Shown in pieces: positions 42,755 through 52,016 of a DNA stretch of 64,000 nucleotides (position 1 is its first letter; every line of letters begins with the position of its first letter). The DNA is taken from contig NZ_AP026709.1 of the NCBI RefSeq assembly GCF_027923765.1, positions 3,461,501 through 3,525,500 on the forward strand. The letters are read 5' to 3'. Both the position numbers and the translations under genes were made by a program. Under the pieces are notes generated by a model. That model was not told the origin of the DNA. It was given only the letters and a program-made list of their open reading frames with translations, and ran no database searches. The stretch comes from Pseudodesulfovibrio nedwellii (GTDB taxonomy: Bacteria > Desulfobacterota > Desulfovibrionia > Desulfovibrionales > Desulfovibrionaceae).

Positions 42755-43387
42755 ATGCAGCGATATATACCGATACTTCTTCTGGTTTTGGTCCTTTCTG
42801 TTCCTGCCCTTGCCTCTGGTGAAGAGCGGAATGGATGTGAGCCCGGATATCGGGCCTTGTATGACAACAGCGTGGTCGAATTCACGGGTACGGGTGAACT
42901 GGACATCGTGGTCGTGACCGATCCTTTGTGCTGGCATTGCCGTCTGGGCCACAAGCTCCTTGGTGAATATCCCGATCAATATCGCACTCTGCGCCTGTCC
43001 TTTTTCCCGCGCTTGAGTTTCCCCGGTTCCGATATGGCTGCCTGGATTTTGGAGGATGCTGTCGGAACGGACCACCTCAAGGAATATGTGGACTTTGCAT
43101 ACTCCGATCTCAAGATGGTCAAGACGGATGATCTGATGCAGGCGCGTATGCTTATGCTCATGCAGTTTACCGAAGCCTTCCCGGATATGCTGAAAGATAC
43201 GACGCTGCCGGAATTGGCTGTTCGTCTGCAAAAGGAACACGAGCCGCACACCATGCTGACCACTGATCTTGCCAAAACGGTGGACCTGCCCGGTACGCCG
43301 ATTCTTATCGCCGGGAGCACGGTTCTTGTCGGTTACGGTCCCGGCCCATGGCTGGACGCTCTCAAAGAGAAAAAGATATGCAAGTAA
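42755..43387 (+). CDS. Periplasmic thioredoxin-fold protein, DsbA/DsbG-like
   Basis: 210 residues with a signal peptide (residues 1-20, ALASG). Thioredoxin fold with active-site Cys59-Trp-His-Cys62 in TDPLCWHCRLGHK and the cis-Pro loop DLPGTPILI; a helical insert lies between. CxxC plus cis-Pro context fits a thiol:disulfide oxidase or isomerase in the periplasm. No DsbB gene is adjacent. A strong terminator follows. Confidence 0.82.
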   Translation: MQRYIPILLLVLVLSVPALASGEERNGCEPGYRALYDNSVVEFTGTGELDIVVVTDPLCWHCRLGHKLLGEYPDQYRTLRLSFFPRLSFPGSDMAAWILEDAVGTDHLKEYVDFAYSDLKMVKTDDLMQARMLMLMQFTEAFPDMLKDTTLPELAVRLQKEHEPHTMLTTDLAKTVDLPGTPILIAGSTVLVGYGPGPWLDALKEKKICK

Positions 43388-43414
43388 TCGAAGTAGATTT
43401 TTAATGCTGAAAAG

Positions 43415-43450
43415 ATGAACCCCCAACAGTGTATGCTGTTGGGGGTTCAT
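43415..43450 (+). terminator. Intrinsic terminator
   Basis: ATGAACCCCCAACAG pairs with CTGTTGGGGGTTCAT around a 6-base loop; convergent to the transporter gene and usable in both directions. Confidence 0.85.
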
Positions 43451-43513
43451 TATTTGTATGAGAAGTGAACGGCTTGCGTGCGTAGAATCTTTTTGCCGCG
43501 AGGGGAATTGGTA

Positions 43514-44143
43514 CTACGCGGTGACGGGCCTGACTTTTCCTCGGATAAGCGCGACGAGCATGTAGACCACGGGGGTATCGAGTGCCGCAATCAGCAGTTT
43601 TACCAACCATTGTCCGATAATGACTTCTCCCAGAGGAAGGATGCCGTAAAAGGCGACGGTGACAAAAATGGTCGAATCTATAAGCTGGGAGGCCATGGTG
43701 GAGAGGTTGTTGCGAAGCCACAGGGAGCGGCCGTTCATGCGGCGTTTCAGCAGATGGAAGAGCCAGATGTCATGCTTTTGGCTCACGACATATGCCAAGA
43801 GCGAAGCCACAACGATACGTGGCGTGTTGCCGATAACCCCGGCGAACGCTTCCTGATTCTGCCAGAAAGGTGCTGCGGGCCAGTAGACGGCCAGCCATGC
43901 GATTCCCGTGATGAAGATGAGGGTTATGAATCCGCAGGTCACGGCTTCGTTTGCCAGTTCCTCGCCCCACACTTCGCTGATGACATCGGAAACGGCAAAG
44001 GTGATGGAATACGCCAGCACTCCGGCGGGTACGGCAAGGCCAAAAATAGTGATGATTTTGCTGGAGATGATCGCAGCGACAACCAGCCCGCCGATAAACA
44101 GGCTAATGAGCAAGACATACGCCTTGCGTTCGAAGGTTTTCAT
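43514..44143 (-). CDS. Queuosine precursor transporter (YhhQ/VUT family)
   Basis: A 209-residue membrane protein with six hydrophobic segments. Family signatures: AYSITFAVSDVISEVWG (about 44-60) and, later, LRNNLSTMASQLIDSTIFV. YhhQ-type proteins import preQ0/preQ1. The gene is divergent from queF, which reduces preQ0, so salvage of a queuosine precursor is the consistent reading. Confidence 0.9.
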   Translation of the reverse strand: MKTFERKAYVLLISLFIGGLVVAAIISSKIITIFGLAVPAGVLAYSITFAVSDVISEVWGEELANEAVTCGFITLIFITGIAWLAVYWPAAPFWQNQEAFAGVIGNTPRIVVASLLAYVVSQKHDIWLFHLLKRRMNGRSLWLRNNLSTMASQLIDSTIFVTVAFYGILPLGEVIIGQWLVKLLIAALDTPVVYMLVALIRGKVRPVTA

Positions 44144-44303
44144 TTTTTCTTCCTTGGATTGAACTGTCCAAAAGTATTGGTACGAACCTGCCGCTTGGGG
44201 GAAAAACTGTCCCCGGCGGCGCCTCTGTTACGCAGCACTTGCCATTGGGTCCGGTAAAAGTCAAAATATCCGCCAAGAGCCTCGACGGATAAAGGAGAAA
44301 ATT

Positions 44304-44801
44304 ATGTCAAAAAGCCAAGATAAAACCAGCCACCTGCAAACCCTCGGTGAGGGTGGACAAACCAAATACCAGATGGATTCGCCCAATCCCGGGATTCTCG
44401 AAGCCTTTCCGAACAACTATCCCGGTCGGCCATACGTGGTGTCCATTTCATTCCCGGAATATACATCGCTTTGCCCCATGACAGGCCAGCCCGATTTCGG
44501 AACCATTGTCATGGAGTATATCCCGGACCAGAAGATCGTCGAATCAAAGAGTTTCAAGCTCTATATGTTTGCCTACCGCAACCATCAATCCTTCATGGAA
44601 ACATTGACCAACAAGATGCTCGACGATTTCGTGGAAGTTCTCGATCCTCTTTGGTGTCGGGTCAAAGGACTCTTTGCCCCCCGAGGTGCCACGGATTTAC
44701 ATGTCTTTGCGGAACACTACAAAACGGATTCCCCTCAAGCCGAACAAGTAAAAGAGCTTGTCTCGGACTGGAAACAGGAAGTCGGCAAACACACTGCCTA
44801 G
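44304..44801 (+). CDS. queF: preQ0 reductase (NADPH-dependent 7-cyano-7-deazaguanine reductase)
   Basis: 165 residues, the short unimodular form. Catalytic Cys57 and Asp64 in SLCPMTGQPDFG, NADPH motif ESKSFKLYMFAYRNH, and the zinc/substrate His-Glu region near LHVFAEHY. It makes preQ1 for tRNA queuosine. AAAGGAG before the ATG. No preQ1 riboswitch could be drawn in the 160-base divergent region. Confidence 0.94.
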   Translation: MSKSQDKTSHLQTLGEGGQTKYQMDSPNPGILEAFPNNYPGRPYVVSISFPEYTSLCPMTGQPDFGTIVMEYIPDQKIVESKSFKLYMFAYRNHQSFMETLTNKMLDDFVEVLDPLWCRVKGLFAPRGATDLHVFAEHYKTDSPQAEQVKELVSDWKQEVGKHTA

Positions 44802-44829
44802 AAAAAAGCCCCAAATTTGGGGCTTTTTT
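44802..44829. terminator. Palindromic bidirectional terminator after queF
   Basis: AAAAAAGCCCCAAA and its exact complement form a 14-bp perfect palindrome flanked by A and T runs. Confidence 0.93.
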
Positions 44830-45602
44830 TGTGGATGGCGGAGGTGGTTCCAGGTCAAATGCTTGAGGGGCGATTTCCTTTTTTGATTTATAGCTAAAAT
44901 TTTAAAATAAATCAAGCATATAGGTTGACATAGAGAACGCAGGCCTAGGTCCGTCTTGAGTGCCTTGATATACGGATTGATATACATTTGAGTGCAAGGG
45001 GATGCTCTGGGGTGGCAGGCGTGTATACCCCACTAAAACAAAGGCCCTCAGGTCATGGGGCTTGATGTGGAGGTTGGGATTTTTCCCAAAAATGGATGAG
45101 TATGAAACTCTCTGCCACAAACGATCCTGAACAATTCATTAATGATCTCAACTCAGCGGCAGAGAAGGTGGGATACTCGTTTTGAAAGACAGACAGATGG
45201 ATCAAAAAACTTCTTAATAATCTTAAATACATGGATATAGTAGCAAATCTTTGATATCCCTTTATCCATTGAATTTTGCTCAAAAGTACCCATTTATGTC
45301 CCATTATTCAGAAAGCTGAGATTGTGGGGTACACACTGAAGCTGCGGATGCATATAATAAAGTTCCTTAATTTGAGGGGCTTTATTATTGGTAATGAGCA
45401 GAGGAAAAAGTCTCTCCGGGGGGGGCAAAAATTTTAGATAATAATTACAACAGTTGCTGAGGCGCACATCTTTTGACAGCCTATTAATAGCCTCAACTGG
45501 GGGCAGTCGCTAAGGGGCTATATATATGAACATACGTTTGACATGAATTGTACGAATGATTTATTTGTTTGAATCTTTTTCACATTGCATGGGGATTCTT
45601 AT
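44830..45602. other. Gene-poor boundary of the accessory region
   Basis: About 770 bases without an intact gene. Base composition becomes A/T-rich and patchy. The only protein-like trace is the broken frame at 45096-45254. No tRNA and no clear attachment-site repeat could be found. Confidence 0.5.
45096..45254 (+). pseudogene. Possible decayed small gene
   Basis: Reads MSMKLSATNDPEQFINDLNS and onward to a TGA at 45183, then continues in the same frame (TDRWIKKLLNNLKYMDIV) to a second TGA at 45252. The two halves together look like one small helical protein with an internal stop. Low support. Confidence 0.3.
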
Positions 45603-47897
45603 ATGCCAGTTAAAATTGAATTTATTCGCAGTGTAGGCCGTTTCTCAGATTTTACATCCAAGGGAAATACGACCTTTTTCTCTTTGGTTTCGTTGTTTGC
45701 TCCAAATGGCAACGGTAAAAGTACTCTGAGTGACCTTCTTCGCTCCCTCCAAAGCGGCGATGCAGATATTTTGGTGGGTCGCCATACTCTTAATAGCGAC
45801 AAGCCAAGTGAAGCTGCGATTAAGCTTCAGGATGGCAAACAAGCTCGATTCAATGGAACCAAGTGGAATCGGATTTGTCCTGATATTGCAATCTTTGATG
45901 AGGTGTTTGTTGCAGAGACAGTTCATTCAGGCAGTGCCGTGGAACCGCATCAACGTCAACGGTTGCATCAAGTTGTTATCGGAAAAGAGAGTGTTGCTCT
46001 TCAGTCAAAGATGGATGCTATTGATGAATCCAGTCAACGTATCAAGGATAAAATTACAATCATTACTGACAAGTTGGAAACTGTTTTTCCTGATTTAAAA
46101 CCAAAGACAGTTTCCGACATCCCTGAAATTGAAGATATTGATAATAAGATAAAGCTTTTGAAGATTAATATTGCGAACCTGAAACTTTCCAACGAAATAA
46201 AAAAAGCATCGCCACCTCAACAACTTATCGGGTTGGCATCTCCTTGTAATACAGCTTCTTGCCTCGCTACGGGGCTGCCAGGCTTAACCGCTGCCGCGAG
46301 GGAAAAAGTCACGGATCACCTCAAGTCGAAAAAAATGGAGACGAAGGGGGAAAAGTGGTTACAGATGGGAATGGACTGGAGTGATGATGGGTATTGCCCA
46401 TTTTGTGCTCAAAATCTTGCGATGAGCCCTCTCTTTGAGTTGTTCGAGACATACTTTGATGAGACATACAAGGAGCATTTAAGGGAACTGGAACAAGTTG
46501 GTTCCGATATAAAAGTAGCTTTAGGGGATAAGATCCTCCATGAAATCCAATTGGCTGTCACCCGTAATGAAACCGCAATGGCCTTTTGGGAGAAAAAGAT
46601 TAATGCTAAACTACCTGTGATTGACGTTGATATCCTTATATCTTCGCCTGTTAATCTTGCCTTTACTGGTCTCATCGACCTTCTCGAAAGTAAAAAACAG
46701 AATCCGATCAAAAGTATCCAGATTGTTCCTGATACGGAATGGATCACAGAGTTGCAACAAGCCTGTGAGTTGATTCATGTCTATAATGAAGCTGTTGCCA
46801 TTGTTTGTGAACAGGTGGAAGAACTTCGTGAATCTCTTGAAGCTGGCAATCTCGTTGATTCAGAAAAGTCATTAATTTCTTTTCTTGCTTCAAAAAAGCG
46901 TCATAGCCCAGATGTGTCGGATCTTTGCAAAAAATATATCCGGTACGAAGCTGCGAAAAAGAAATTGACGAATAAAAAAGCGGAGATCAGGGCTTCATTG
47001 AATAAACTTTGCGAAGAGGTACTTGTTAAGCACGGTCGTAATATTAACAAGTATCTCAGGCAATTTGGGACAAATTTTAAGATCGACAACCTTGGGACCA
47101 ATCATATCGGTGGTAAGGCCAGAACAAATTTTGAGATTTCAATCAATGACTGTTCAGTGAAAACAACCAATGGAAAAAATGATACTCCTCATTTTGGGAA
47201 TACAATAAGTACTGGTGACAAACGTGCTCTCGCTTTCGCATTTTTCTTGTCGGTCCTCAATCAAGATGCTGATTTAAAGCATAAAATGGTTGTCTTTGAC
47301 GATCCGTTTTCAAGTCTGGACAGTTTTCGCAGAAGCCGGACGAAGGATCGGATTTTGGAACTTGTTGGGAAGGCTAGGGTGGTATTCGTCATGTCTCACG
47401 ACAGGGATTTCTTGTGGCATGTAAGTGAGAAGGCTGGAAAGCAACAAACTGCATTGAAAATTATTCAGGAAAATGGTTCGAGCGTAATAGCTGAGTGGGA
47501 TATTTCGGCTGATTTAATGGATCAGTATCAGAAGGACGTTATGCAGGTGCGTGATTATGCAAACGGGGATACGCCAAAGGATTTATTGAGCGTTGCACGG
47601 GCTCTTCGTCCTGTCTTTGAGGGCATGTTTAGACGGGAATTTCCTGAGATGTTTGGGCCTCAACAGTGGCTAAACAATATGATTGATGCCGTAGTTAATG
47701 CTGGAGAAGATGATCGGATAGCTCGATTCAAACCGGTTGTCAGAGACTTCATAGATATCAAGAACTATACGAACTCGTTTCACCACTCAGATGAGAAAAA
47801 AGACAAGGTGGCAATCGACCCAGAAGAATTGAAGAGCTATGCGGTTAGCGTGCTGTATATTCTCGATGGTGGGTTTGAAAAAGAAGTTGCTGCATAG
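45603..47897 (+). CDS. AAA_13/RloC-like ATPase with zinc-hook motif
   Basis: A 764-residue ABC/Rad50-like ATPase. Walker A is APNGNGKST (33-41), Walker B VVFDDPFSSLDS (Asp566-567) with signature-type STGDKRALAFAFFL before it and a switch His in VMSHDRDF. Coiled-coil segments flank Cys265-Pro-Phe-Cys268 (GYCPFCAQ), a zinc-hook-like motif. After the ATPase, a C-terminal domain contains Arg669-x3-Glu673 and the His pair 727-728 (NSFHHSD), reminiscent of the Arg-Glu-His triad of PrrC/RloC anticodon nucleases, though I cannot confirm its spacing. The start ATG at 45603 has GGGGA upstream. Likely phage defence. Convergent with a DUF4365 gene. Confidence 0.75.
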   Translation: MPVKIEFIRSVGRFSDFTSKGNTTFFSLVSLFAPNGNGKSTLSDLLRSLQSGDADILVGRHTLNSDKPSEAAIKLQDGKQARFNGTKWNRICPDIAIFDEVFVAETVHSGSAVEPHQRQRLHQVVIGKESVALQSKMDAIDESSQRIKDKITIITDKLETVFPDLKPKTVSDIPEIEDIDNKIKLLKINIANLKLSNEIKKASPPQQLIGLASPCNTASCLATGLPGLTAAAREKVTDHLKSKKMETKGEKWLQMGMDWSDDGYCPFCAQNLAMSPLFELFETYFDETYKEHLRELEQVGSDIKVALGDKILHEIQLAVTRNETAMAFWEKKINAKLPVIDVDILISSPVNLAFTGLIDLLESKKQNPIKSIQIVPDTEWITELQQACELIHVYNEAVAIVCEQVEELRESLEAGNLVDSEKSLISFLASKKRHSPDVSDLCKKYIRYEAAKKKLTNKKAEIRASLNKLCEEVLVKHGRNINKYLRQFGTNFKIDNLGTNHIGGKARTNFEISINDCSVKTTNGKNDTPHFGNTISTGDKRALAFAFFLSVLNQDADLKHKMVVFDDPFSSLDSFRRSRTKDRILELVGKARVVFVMSHDRDFLWHVSEKAGKQQTALKIIQENGSSVIAEWDISADLMDQYQKDVMQVRDYANGDTPKDLLSVARALRPVFEGMFRREFPEMFGPQQWLNNMIDAVVNAGEDDRIARFKPVVRDFIDIKNYTNSFHHSDEKKDKVAIDPEELKSYAVSVLYILDGGFEKEVAA

Positions 47898-47923
47898 CTG
47901 GTGTAATTCTTCTTATTCCGTTT

Positions 47924-48868
47924 TTAACGTGCTTCAACAAGCAGGATTGCGTCCTCTTGCAAGAACTCATCAATAAGAGAGAATGCTTTTCCAAGCTCGT
48001 TTAATGACAACAGTAGGCGGTAAGAAGCTGTCTCCCCATCTTCAGAACACGGCATGATTTCCGTTGGTGGAGTGTACCATTCATCAAAGGGCATCGTATG
48101 ATGAACCGTTCCCGTTTCTTTATCCGTTCCCCAGTAACATTCTGCATCCCATATTGCTTCAGCTCCCTCGCGGTGTGAATCTTCATCAAGATTAAATTTC
48201 GCCCATGGGATGACATGCTGTAAGGCTCTTTCCATTGAGCCTGAACCATAAATCATCGGCCATTTTAATTCTGGAACATCTGGACGGCCCTCACAACCTA
48301 TACGAAACACAAATCTAGCCAGAGATTTATTTATCCAGTCTTCAAATTCTACATAAACTGTTTCACCTTCAGTAATTAGGTCCATCCACTTTTTATCGAG
48401 GCGTAACCTATTTAATCGCCTTATATAACTTGGTGGTTGTACCAATTCATTGAGGTCTTTAAGAGCCTCCTTGGACAGTAAATTGCTCTTTGGAATATGA
48501 ATTTTCCAGCCTTTCCCTGTGCTTATAAGCGTGTCGCTATTTATGATTTGCCATACTAGTATATTTTCTGAGGGGTGGCACATTACAATTATTACTGGGA
48601 GACTGTGACTAGTCCAATATGTGGCATGCCGAGAATCAAATCGGAATATATAGTTGTCCTTGTGGCTTTCTTCAAAAAAACTATTACCAGTCTTGATTTG
48701 GATGCCAATTAGCAAGCCCGTTGGTCCATCTTCATCCACAATTTCAACATGTGCATCAATCCCGTAATCATTTACTGGCTGTTCGCGGAACAACCAACCA
48801 TTTATCGAGAAGAAGGCATTTATTTTTCCTACGCCAATTTGGTCAGTGATTGGGGGAAGGCTATTCAT
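47924..48868 (-). CDS. DUF4365-type protein
   Basis: A 314-residue protein. The N-terminal 150 residues fit DUF4365, a PD-(D/E)xK nuclease-like fold: YGIDAHVEIVD and GLLIGIQIKTG, the latter with the Q-x-K pattern of the catalytic strand, followed by YWTSHSLPVIIVM. The C-terminal half is not recognised. DUF4365 proteins are common in defence islands and as parts of composite systems. It ends 26 bases from the stop of the convergent ATPase. Confidence 0.72.
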   Translation of the reverse strand: MNSLPPITDQIGVGKINAFFSINGWLFREQPVNDYGIDAHVEIVDEDGPTGLLIGIQIKTGNSFFEESHKDNYIFRFDSRHATYWTSHSLPVIIVMCHPSENILVWQIINSDTLISTGKGWKIHIPKSNLLSKEALKDLNELVQPPSYIRRLNRLRLDKKWMDLITEGETVYVEFEDWINKSLARFVFRIGCEGRPDVPELKWPMIYGSGSMERALQHVIPWAKFNLDEDSHREGAEAIWDAECYWGTDKETGTVHHTMPFDEWYTPPTEIMPCSEDGETASYRLLLSLNELGKAFSLIDEFLQEDAILLVEAR

Positions 48869-49066
48869 GTATGGGCTCTCATTATTTTTAGTTTGATGAA
48901 ATCCAATATCCCGATATCACACATGAATCAATGTGTAATCCATCTAGAGTAGACACATCTTGGACAACTTCGGTGAGTTGAATTTCTGTCTATCTGGAAT
49001 CCAAAATCCTTAAATCGGCACTCTGTTTATTTGGAGCTAAACTCAGAATAAACACAGTACCGCAGT

Positions 49067-49651
49067 CTACAGCCCTTTTTTCTTGTCAATCCACTTGTCC
49101 ACCTGCGGCGGATCATACGTCTCGAACTGATCGAGCAACCCATCGGGCGATGAATCGGTCAACACCATTCCTCGGTGCTCCTGCACAAGGAACCCGTTCA
49201 GCACCATACGGTCCATGTGCTCGGCAAGGCAGGTGTAATAGCCTTTCACGTCGAGCAGGCCACATGGTTTAGCGTGATATCCTAATTGGTTCCACGTTAA
49301 GGCCTCAAAAAATTCCTCCAGCGTGCCTATGCCGCCGGGCAGGGCGATGAAGCCGTCAGAAAGATCGGCCATGAGTTGCTTACGCTCATGCATGGAGCTA
49401 ACCACGTGCTGCTTGGTCAAGCCGTCATGCGCGACCTCTTTTTCCACTAATAACTCCGGGATAACGCCAATGACTTCGCCACCAGCATCTAGGCAAGTGT
49501 TGGCAAGCAGGCCCATGAGTCCGACGTTGGAGCCACCGAAAACCAGCCCGATTTCGCGGGCTGCCAGTTCCTTGGCCAAGGCTTTAGTCGCCTCTGCATA
49601 GGCTTCGTCAAAGCCGGGGTTGGAGCCGAGATAAACACAAATACGTTTCAT
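49067..49651 (-). CDS. LOG-family protein (cytokinin riboside 5'-monophosphate phosphoribohydrolase-like)
   Basis: 194 residues, Rossmann-like. Signature PGGIGTLEE (105-113) with the upstream Arg-Lys pair (SMHERKQLMADLSDGFI), and N-terminal VYLGSNPG and GLVFGGSNVGLMG. Members release the base from nucleoside 5'-monophosphates. AAGGTG before the ATG. Its presence inside an accessory region is not unusual; relation to the neighbours is unclear. Confidence 0.92.
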   Translation of the reverse strand: MKRICVYLGSNPGFDEAYAEATKALAKELAAREIGLVFGGSNVGLMGLLANTCLDAGGEVIGVIPELLVEKEVAHDGLTKQHVVSSMHERKQLMADLSDGFIALPGGIGTLEEFFEALTWNQLGYHAKPCGLLDVKGYYTCLAEHMDRMVLNGFLVQEHRGMVLTDSSPDGLLDQFETYDPPQVDKWIDKKKGL

Positions 49652-49758
49652 GATGTCACCTTGATATTTTTTCAGCGAAAGGTGGAGGTTGCTCCCCCTT
49701 CAAGGCTGTTCATATACGGAAGATGCCAGTATGGCGTCAATGACGAAGCCAAGGGAAT

Positions 49759-50067
49759 TCACCCGCTCCTCACCTCCCGCAGAACGTCCGCGAACCGCCT
49801 CAGCACCTTCCGACGCATGATCATCATGCCTGGCGTCATCATCAGGTGGGCCAAGCTGAATATTCCCCATCCAGCTTTCTCGTAGTCGCCGTCCAGGACG
49901 ACGTACCCGTAGTACGATCCATCGCCGTCGGTCTCTGCTGCCATCCAGTGCGAGTCCGTTTCAATGACGAAGAAGTGGAGCCATATCTCCTTGTCCTCAA
50001 AAGAAACGCCATCCGTCTCGTCAAGCCTGGGCATCTTCGCCTCGTGCCGCCGAAACCCCTCAGACAT
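49759..50067 (-). CDS. DUF2958 protein (second copy)
   Basis: 102 residues from the ATG at 50067, which has GGGGA upstream and overlaps the end of the first copy. Core pattern: MPRLDETDGVSFEDKEIWLH, then SHWMAAETDGDGSYYGYVVL and GWGIFSLAHL. DUF2958 genes are typical cargo of integrative elements and plasmids; function unknown. It carries a basic C-terminal helix (RRKVLRRFADVL) unlike the first copy's tail. Confidence 0.78.
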   Translation of the reverse strand: MSEGFRRHEAKMPRLDETDGVSFEDKEIWLHFFVIETDSHWMAAETDGDGSYYGYVVLDGDYEKAGWGIFSLAHLMMTPGMMIMRRKVLRRFADVLREVRSG

Positions 50068-50386
50068 CCCATTCCCCTTGGTGCCGCTCATCCATTATCT
50101 CTTTGAACTCACGCACCTTCCAGCCATCCTCGACGCAAACCACGAACGGTCCCACCTTGAGTTCCGTCAGCTCGGCCAGCGAGAAGTATCCCCACTCGGA
50201 GTTCTGCATGTCGCCGTTCAGGACGACGTAGCCGAAGAACGTGTCCTTGCCGTCGAACTCGGCGGCGTACCAGTGGGAATCGCCAAGGAAGAAGTGTGTC
50301 CAGATCAGCTTCTCGTCTACGGGCGAGTCCTCGGTCTCGTACAGCCGGGGCATCTTGGGCACCCAGCCCTTGTTCTCGTTCGTCAT
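50060..50386 (-). CDS. DUF2958 protein (first copy)
   Basis: 108 residues with PRLYETEDSPVDEKLIWTHF, SHWYAAEFDGKDTFFGYVVL and EWGYFSLAEL, the complete DUF2958 core. GGAG lies upstream of the ATG. Tandem and overlapping by 8 bases with its paralogue; the two share about half of their core residues by eye. Confidence 0.82.
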   Translation of the reverse strand: MTNENKGWVPKMPRLYETEDSPVDEKLIWTHFFLGDSHWYAAEFDGKDTFFGYVVLNGDMQNSEWGYFSLAELTELKVGPFVVCVEDGWKVREFKEIMDERHQGEWDV

Positions 50387-50484
50387 ATATTGCTCCTGCC
50401 ACGCCGCCTAGGCGCGGCTGCTTCGCAAGTTGATAAGCTATGCCGAGCGAGAAGCTTCCGCGTCCCTGCTCGGCCCTAGGAAAC

Positions 50485-50518
50485 GAAAAAGCCCGTCGAT
50501 CATTCGACAGGCTTTTTC
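50485..50518 (-). terminator. Intrinsic terminator after mucR-like gene
   Basis: GAAAAAGCC-GTCGA and its partner TCGAC-GGCTTTTTC form a hairpin; complementary A/T runs make it work in both directions. Confidence 0.8.
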
Positions 50519-50521
50519 AAT

Positions 50522-50953
50522 CTAAGCGTCCTTGGTCTTGTTCTTAGCGGGCTTCGGCTTCTCCTCTGCGTTCTTTCCCGTCCGAGTCCAGAGCTTCATC
50601 TCCTTCATGCGTTCTGACCGCGCCTTGGACGTCTCACGGCACGAAAGCGGTGCGCGTTTCTTGTACCCCCATTTATTCCTGTACTCGTCAGGCGTCAGCC
50701 CATGCGACTCAAGATGCTTCTTGGAAAGGGTCTTGAAGGTCCGTCCGCACTCAAGGCACACGATGGACTTGTTCCTGATCGCCCGTTTGGGATCACAAGG
50801 CGGCTCCTGCTTTGGCGGTTCAGCATCGCCATCAGCAATCTTTTTCAGACCTTCCGTCAACCTCTCGACCGTCTCGCACAACTCTTCAGCCGTCATGGCC
50901 CTAACTCCGGCCTGAGCCTCAACAATCCTCGTCGCTTTTTCAACGTAATCCAT
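50522..50953 (-). CDS. Ros/MucR-family zinc-finger transcriptional regulator
   Basis: 143 residues from the ATG at 50953 (AAGGAG six bases upstream). C-terminal Ros/MucR domain: CLECGRTFKTLSKKHLESHG with Cys66, Cys69, His80 and His84 as zinc ligands, then LTPDEYRNKWGYKKRAPLSC. The N-terminal 55 residues include a helical segment (MTAEELCETVERLTEGLKKI) and a Pro-rich linker. Such proteins bind AT-rich DNA and often silence acquired genes. Likely controls the element in which it lies. Confidence 0.9.
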   Translation of the reverse strand: MDYVEKATRIVEAQAGVRAMTAEELCETVERLTEGLKKIADGDAEPPKQEPPCDPKRAIRNKSIVCLECGRTFKTLSKKHLESHGLTPDEYRNKWGYKKRAPLSCRETSKARSERMKEMKLWTRTGKNAEEKPKPAKNKTKDA

Positions 50954-51167
50954 GCACATCTCCTTGTTTTAGCTTGATATCCAAGGAGACGTCGTTATCT
51001 CGCCCTATGGGTTTCGTACACCCCTACTTTGTTGAAGAAGACTGCATTGAGGATATCCAATCTTTCTTGCGCGGCACTTGATTGCAAGGTCGCTGCTAAT
51101 AATATATCATTTGAGAAATCAAGTAGTAAGTTAATATCCACTGCCCAAAAGGACTGCGAAAAGACTC

Positions 51168-52016
51168 ATGCCGCGAGTAGACAAAATTAATACAAAAAAA
51201 TGGAAGGAGCTCTTCAGATACAATCGTGAAAATATCCGATTTGATTTTAACAAAAAGAAAAAAGGAAACCGCTCACACCAGCATGCTTTTTTGGCGAGCG
51301 ACTTAGTCCCTAAGATCAACCAATTCTTAACAAATGCTCAAAAACCAAAAGAGCAGCAAGAAACTATCAAATGGGAAGCTTGGCATACTCAATTCGCATT
51401 CTCTTTCAGTGCAGCACTCTGCTCGACAGCGAGACCAAGAGTCAAACAAGGCGCGGTAACCACTGCCATGGAAGTGATTGACTTCTACTGTTACGCTTTG
51501 AAAAGCACTTCAGATACGCATTTTTTGGACTTGTCAAAGCGTAAACAGAAAGACTTCATCAAAATTGCAACTGATCGAATAGGAAGGCTGGCCTACTGCT
51601 ATTTCACCGCCTATACCGCCTCCAGCTTATTCGAAGCATCAGATTGGGATGAAGCAAGCCAAATACATACTGATGCTGTTCAAAAATTAGGCACAGACCA
51701 ATTCTACTTAATCAAGCATCATGCCGCAAAGCTCATTGAGGACATCTGCCCTTCGCCTCCTGATGCCCCATGGCTTTACGCCGATTATGATCCTAGCTCC
51801 CACCGATTAATCCCTGATAGGGAACGAGCAAACATCAGAAAACGTATCGCCAGACTGATTGACAACATCCCTGTTGAAAGACTTGCTTATGAAGCGGCAT
51901 ACTTCTCTGTTGAGAACTGCGCACATGATGTCATCAAAAAATTCGACCTTAAAACTACACGGTACACTTTTGTTAACGGACTGTATGTAGAAATCCTCCC
52001 CCCTAAAAAACAATAA
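51168..52016 (+). CDS. Unknown helical protein, member 1 of an element-specific family
   Basis: 282 residues, no family recognised. A basic N-terminus (residues 1-45, many Lys/Arg/Asn) is followed by a predicted all-helical region. Core motif KWEAWHTQFAFSFSAAL (about 72-88), then TAMEVIDFYCYAL. Later, WDEASQIHTDAVQKL and YDPSSHRLIPDRERANIRKR align by eye with YHDATQIFHNVIKNL and YDPFTPRHHALGKRQKERL in the protein at 53504. The same Ala-Trp core recurs at 61398. No signal peptide or membrane segment. Codon use is more A-rich than its neighbours. Confidence 0.6.
   Translation: MPRVDKINTKKWKELFRYNRENIRFDFNKKKKGNRSHQHAFLASDLVPKINQFLTNAQKPKEQQETIKWEAWHTQFAFSFSAALCSTARPRVKQGAVTTAMEVIDFYCYALKSTSDTHFLDLSKRKQKDFIKIATDRIGRLAYCYFTAYTASSLFEASDWDEASQIHTDAVQKLGTDQFYLIKHHAAKLIEDICPSPPDAPWLYADYDPSSHRLIPDRERANIRKRIARLIDNIPVERLAYEAAYFSVENCAHDVIKKFDLKTTRYTFVNGLYVEILPPKKQ

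Noticed and set aside
42976-43320. Minus-strand frames opposite the DsbA-like gene
   Set aside because: The plus-strand protein has a signal peptide and CxxC motif; the opposite frames have no support.
44144-44303. preQ1 riboswitch between the queuosine transporter and queF
   Set aside because: No pseudoknot pattern of the known preQ1 classes could be drawn.
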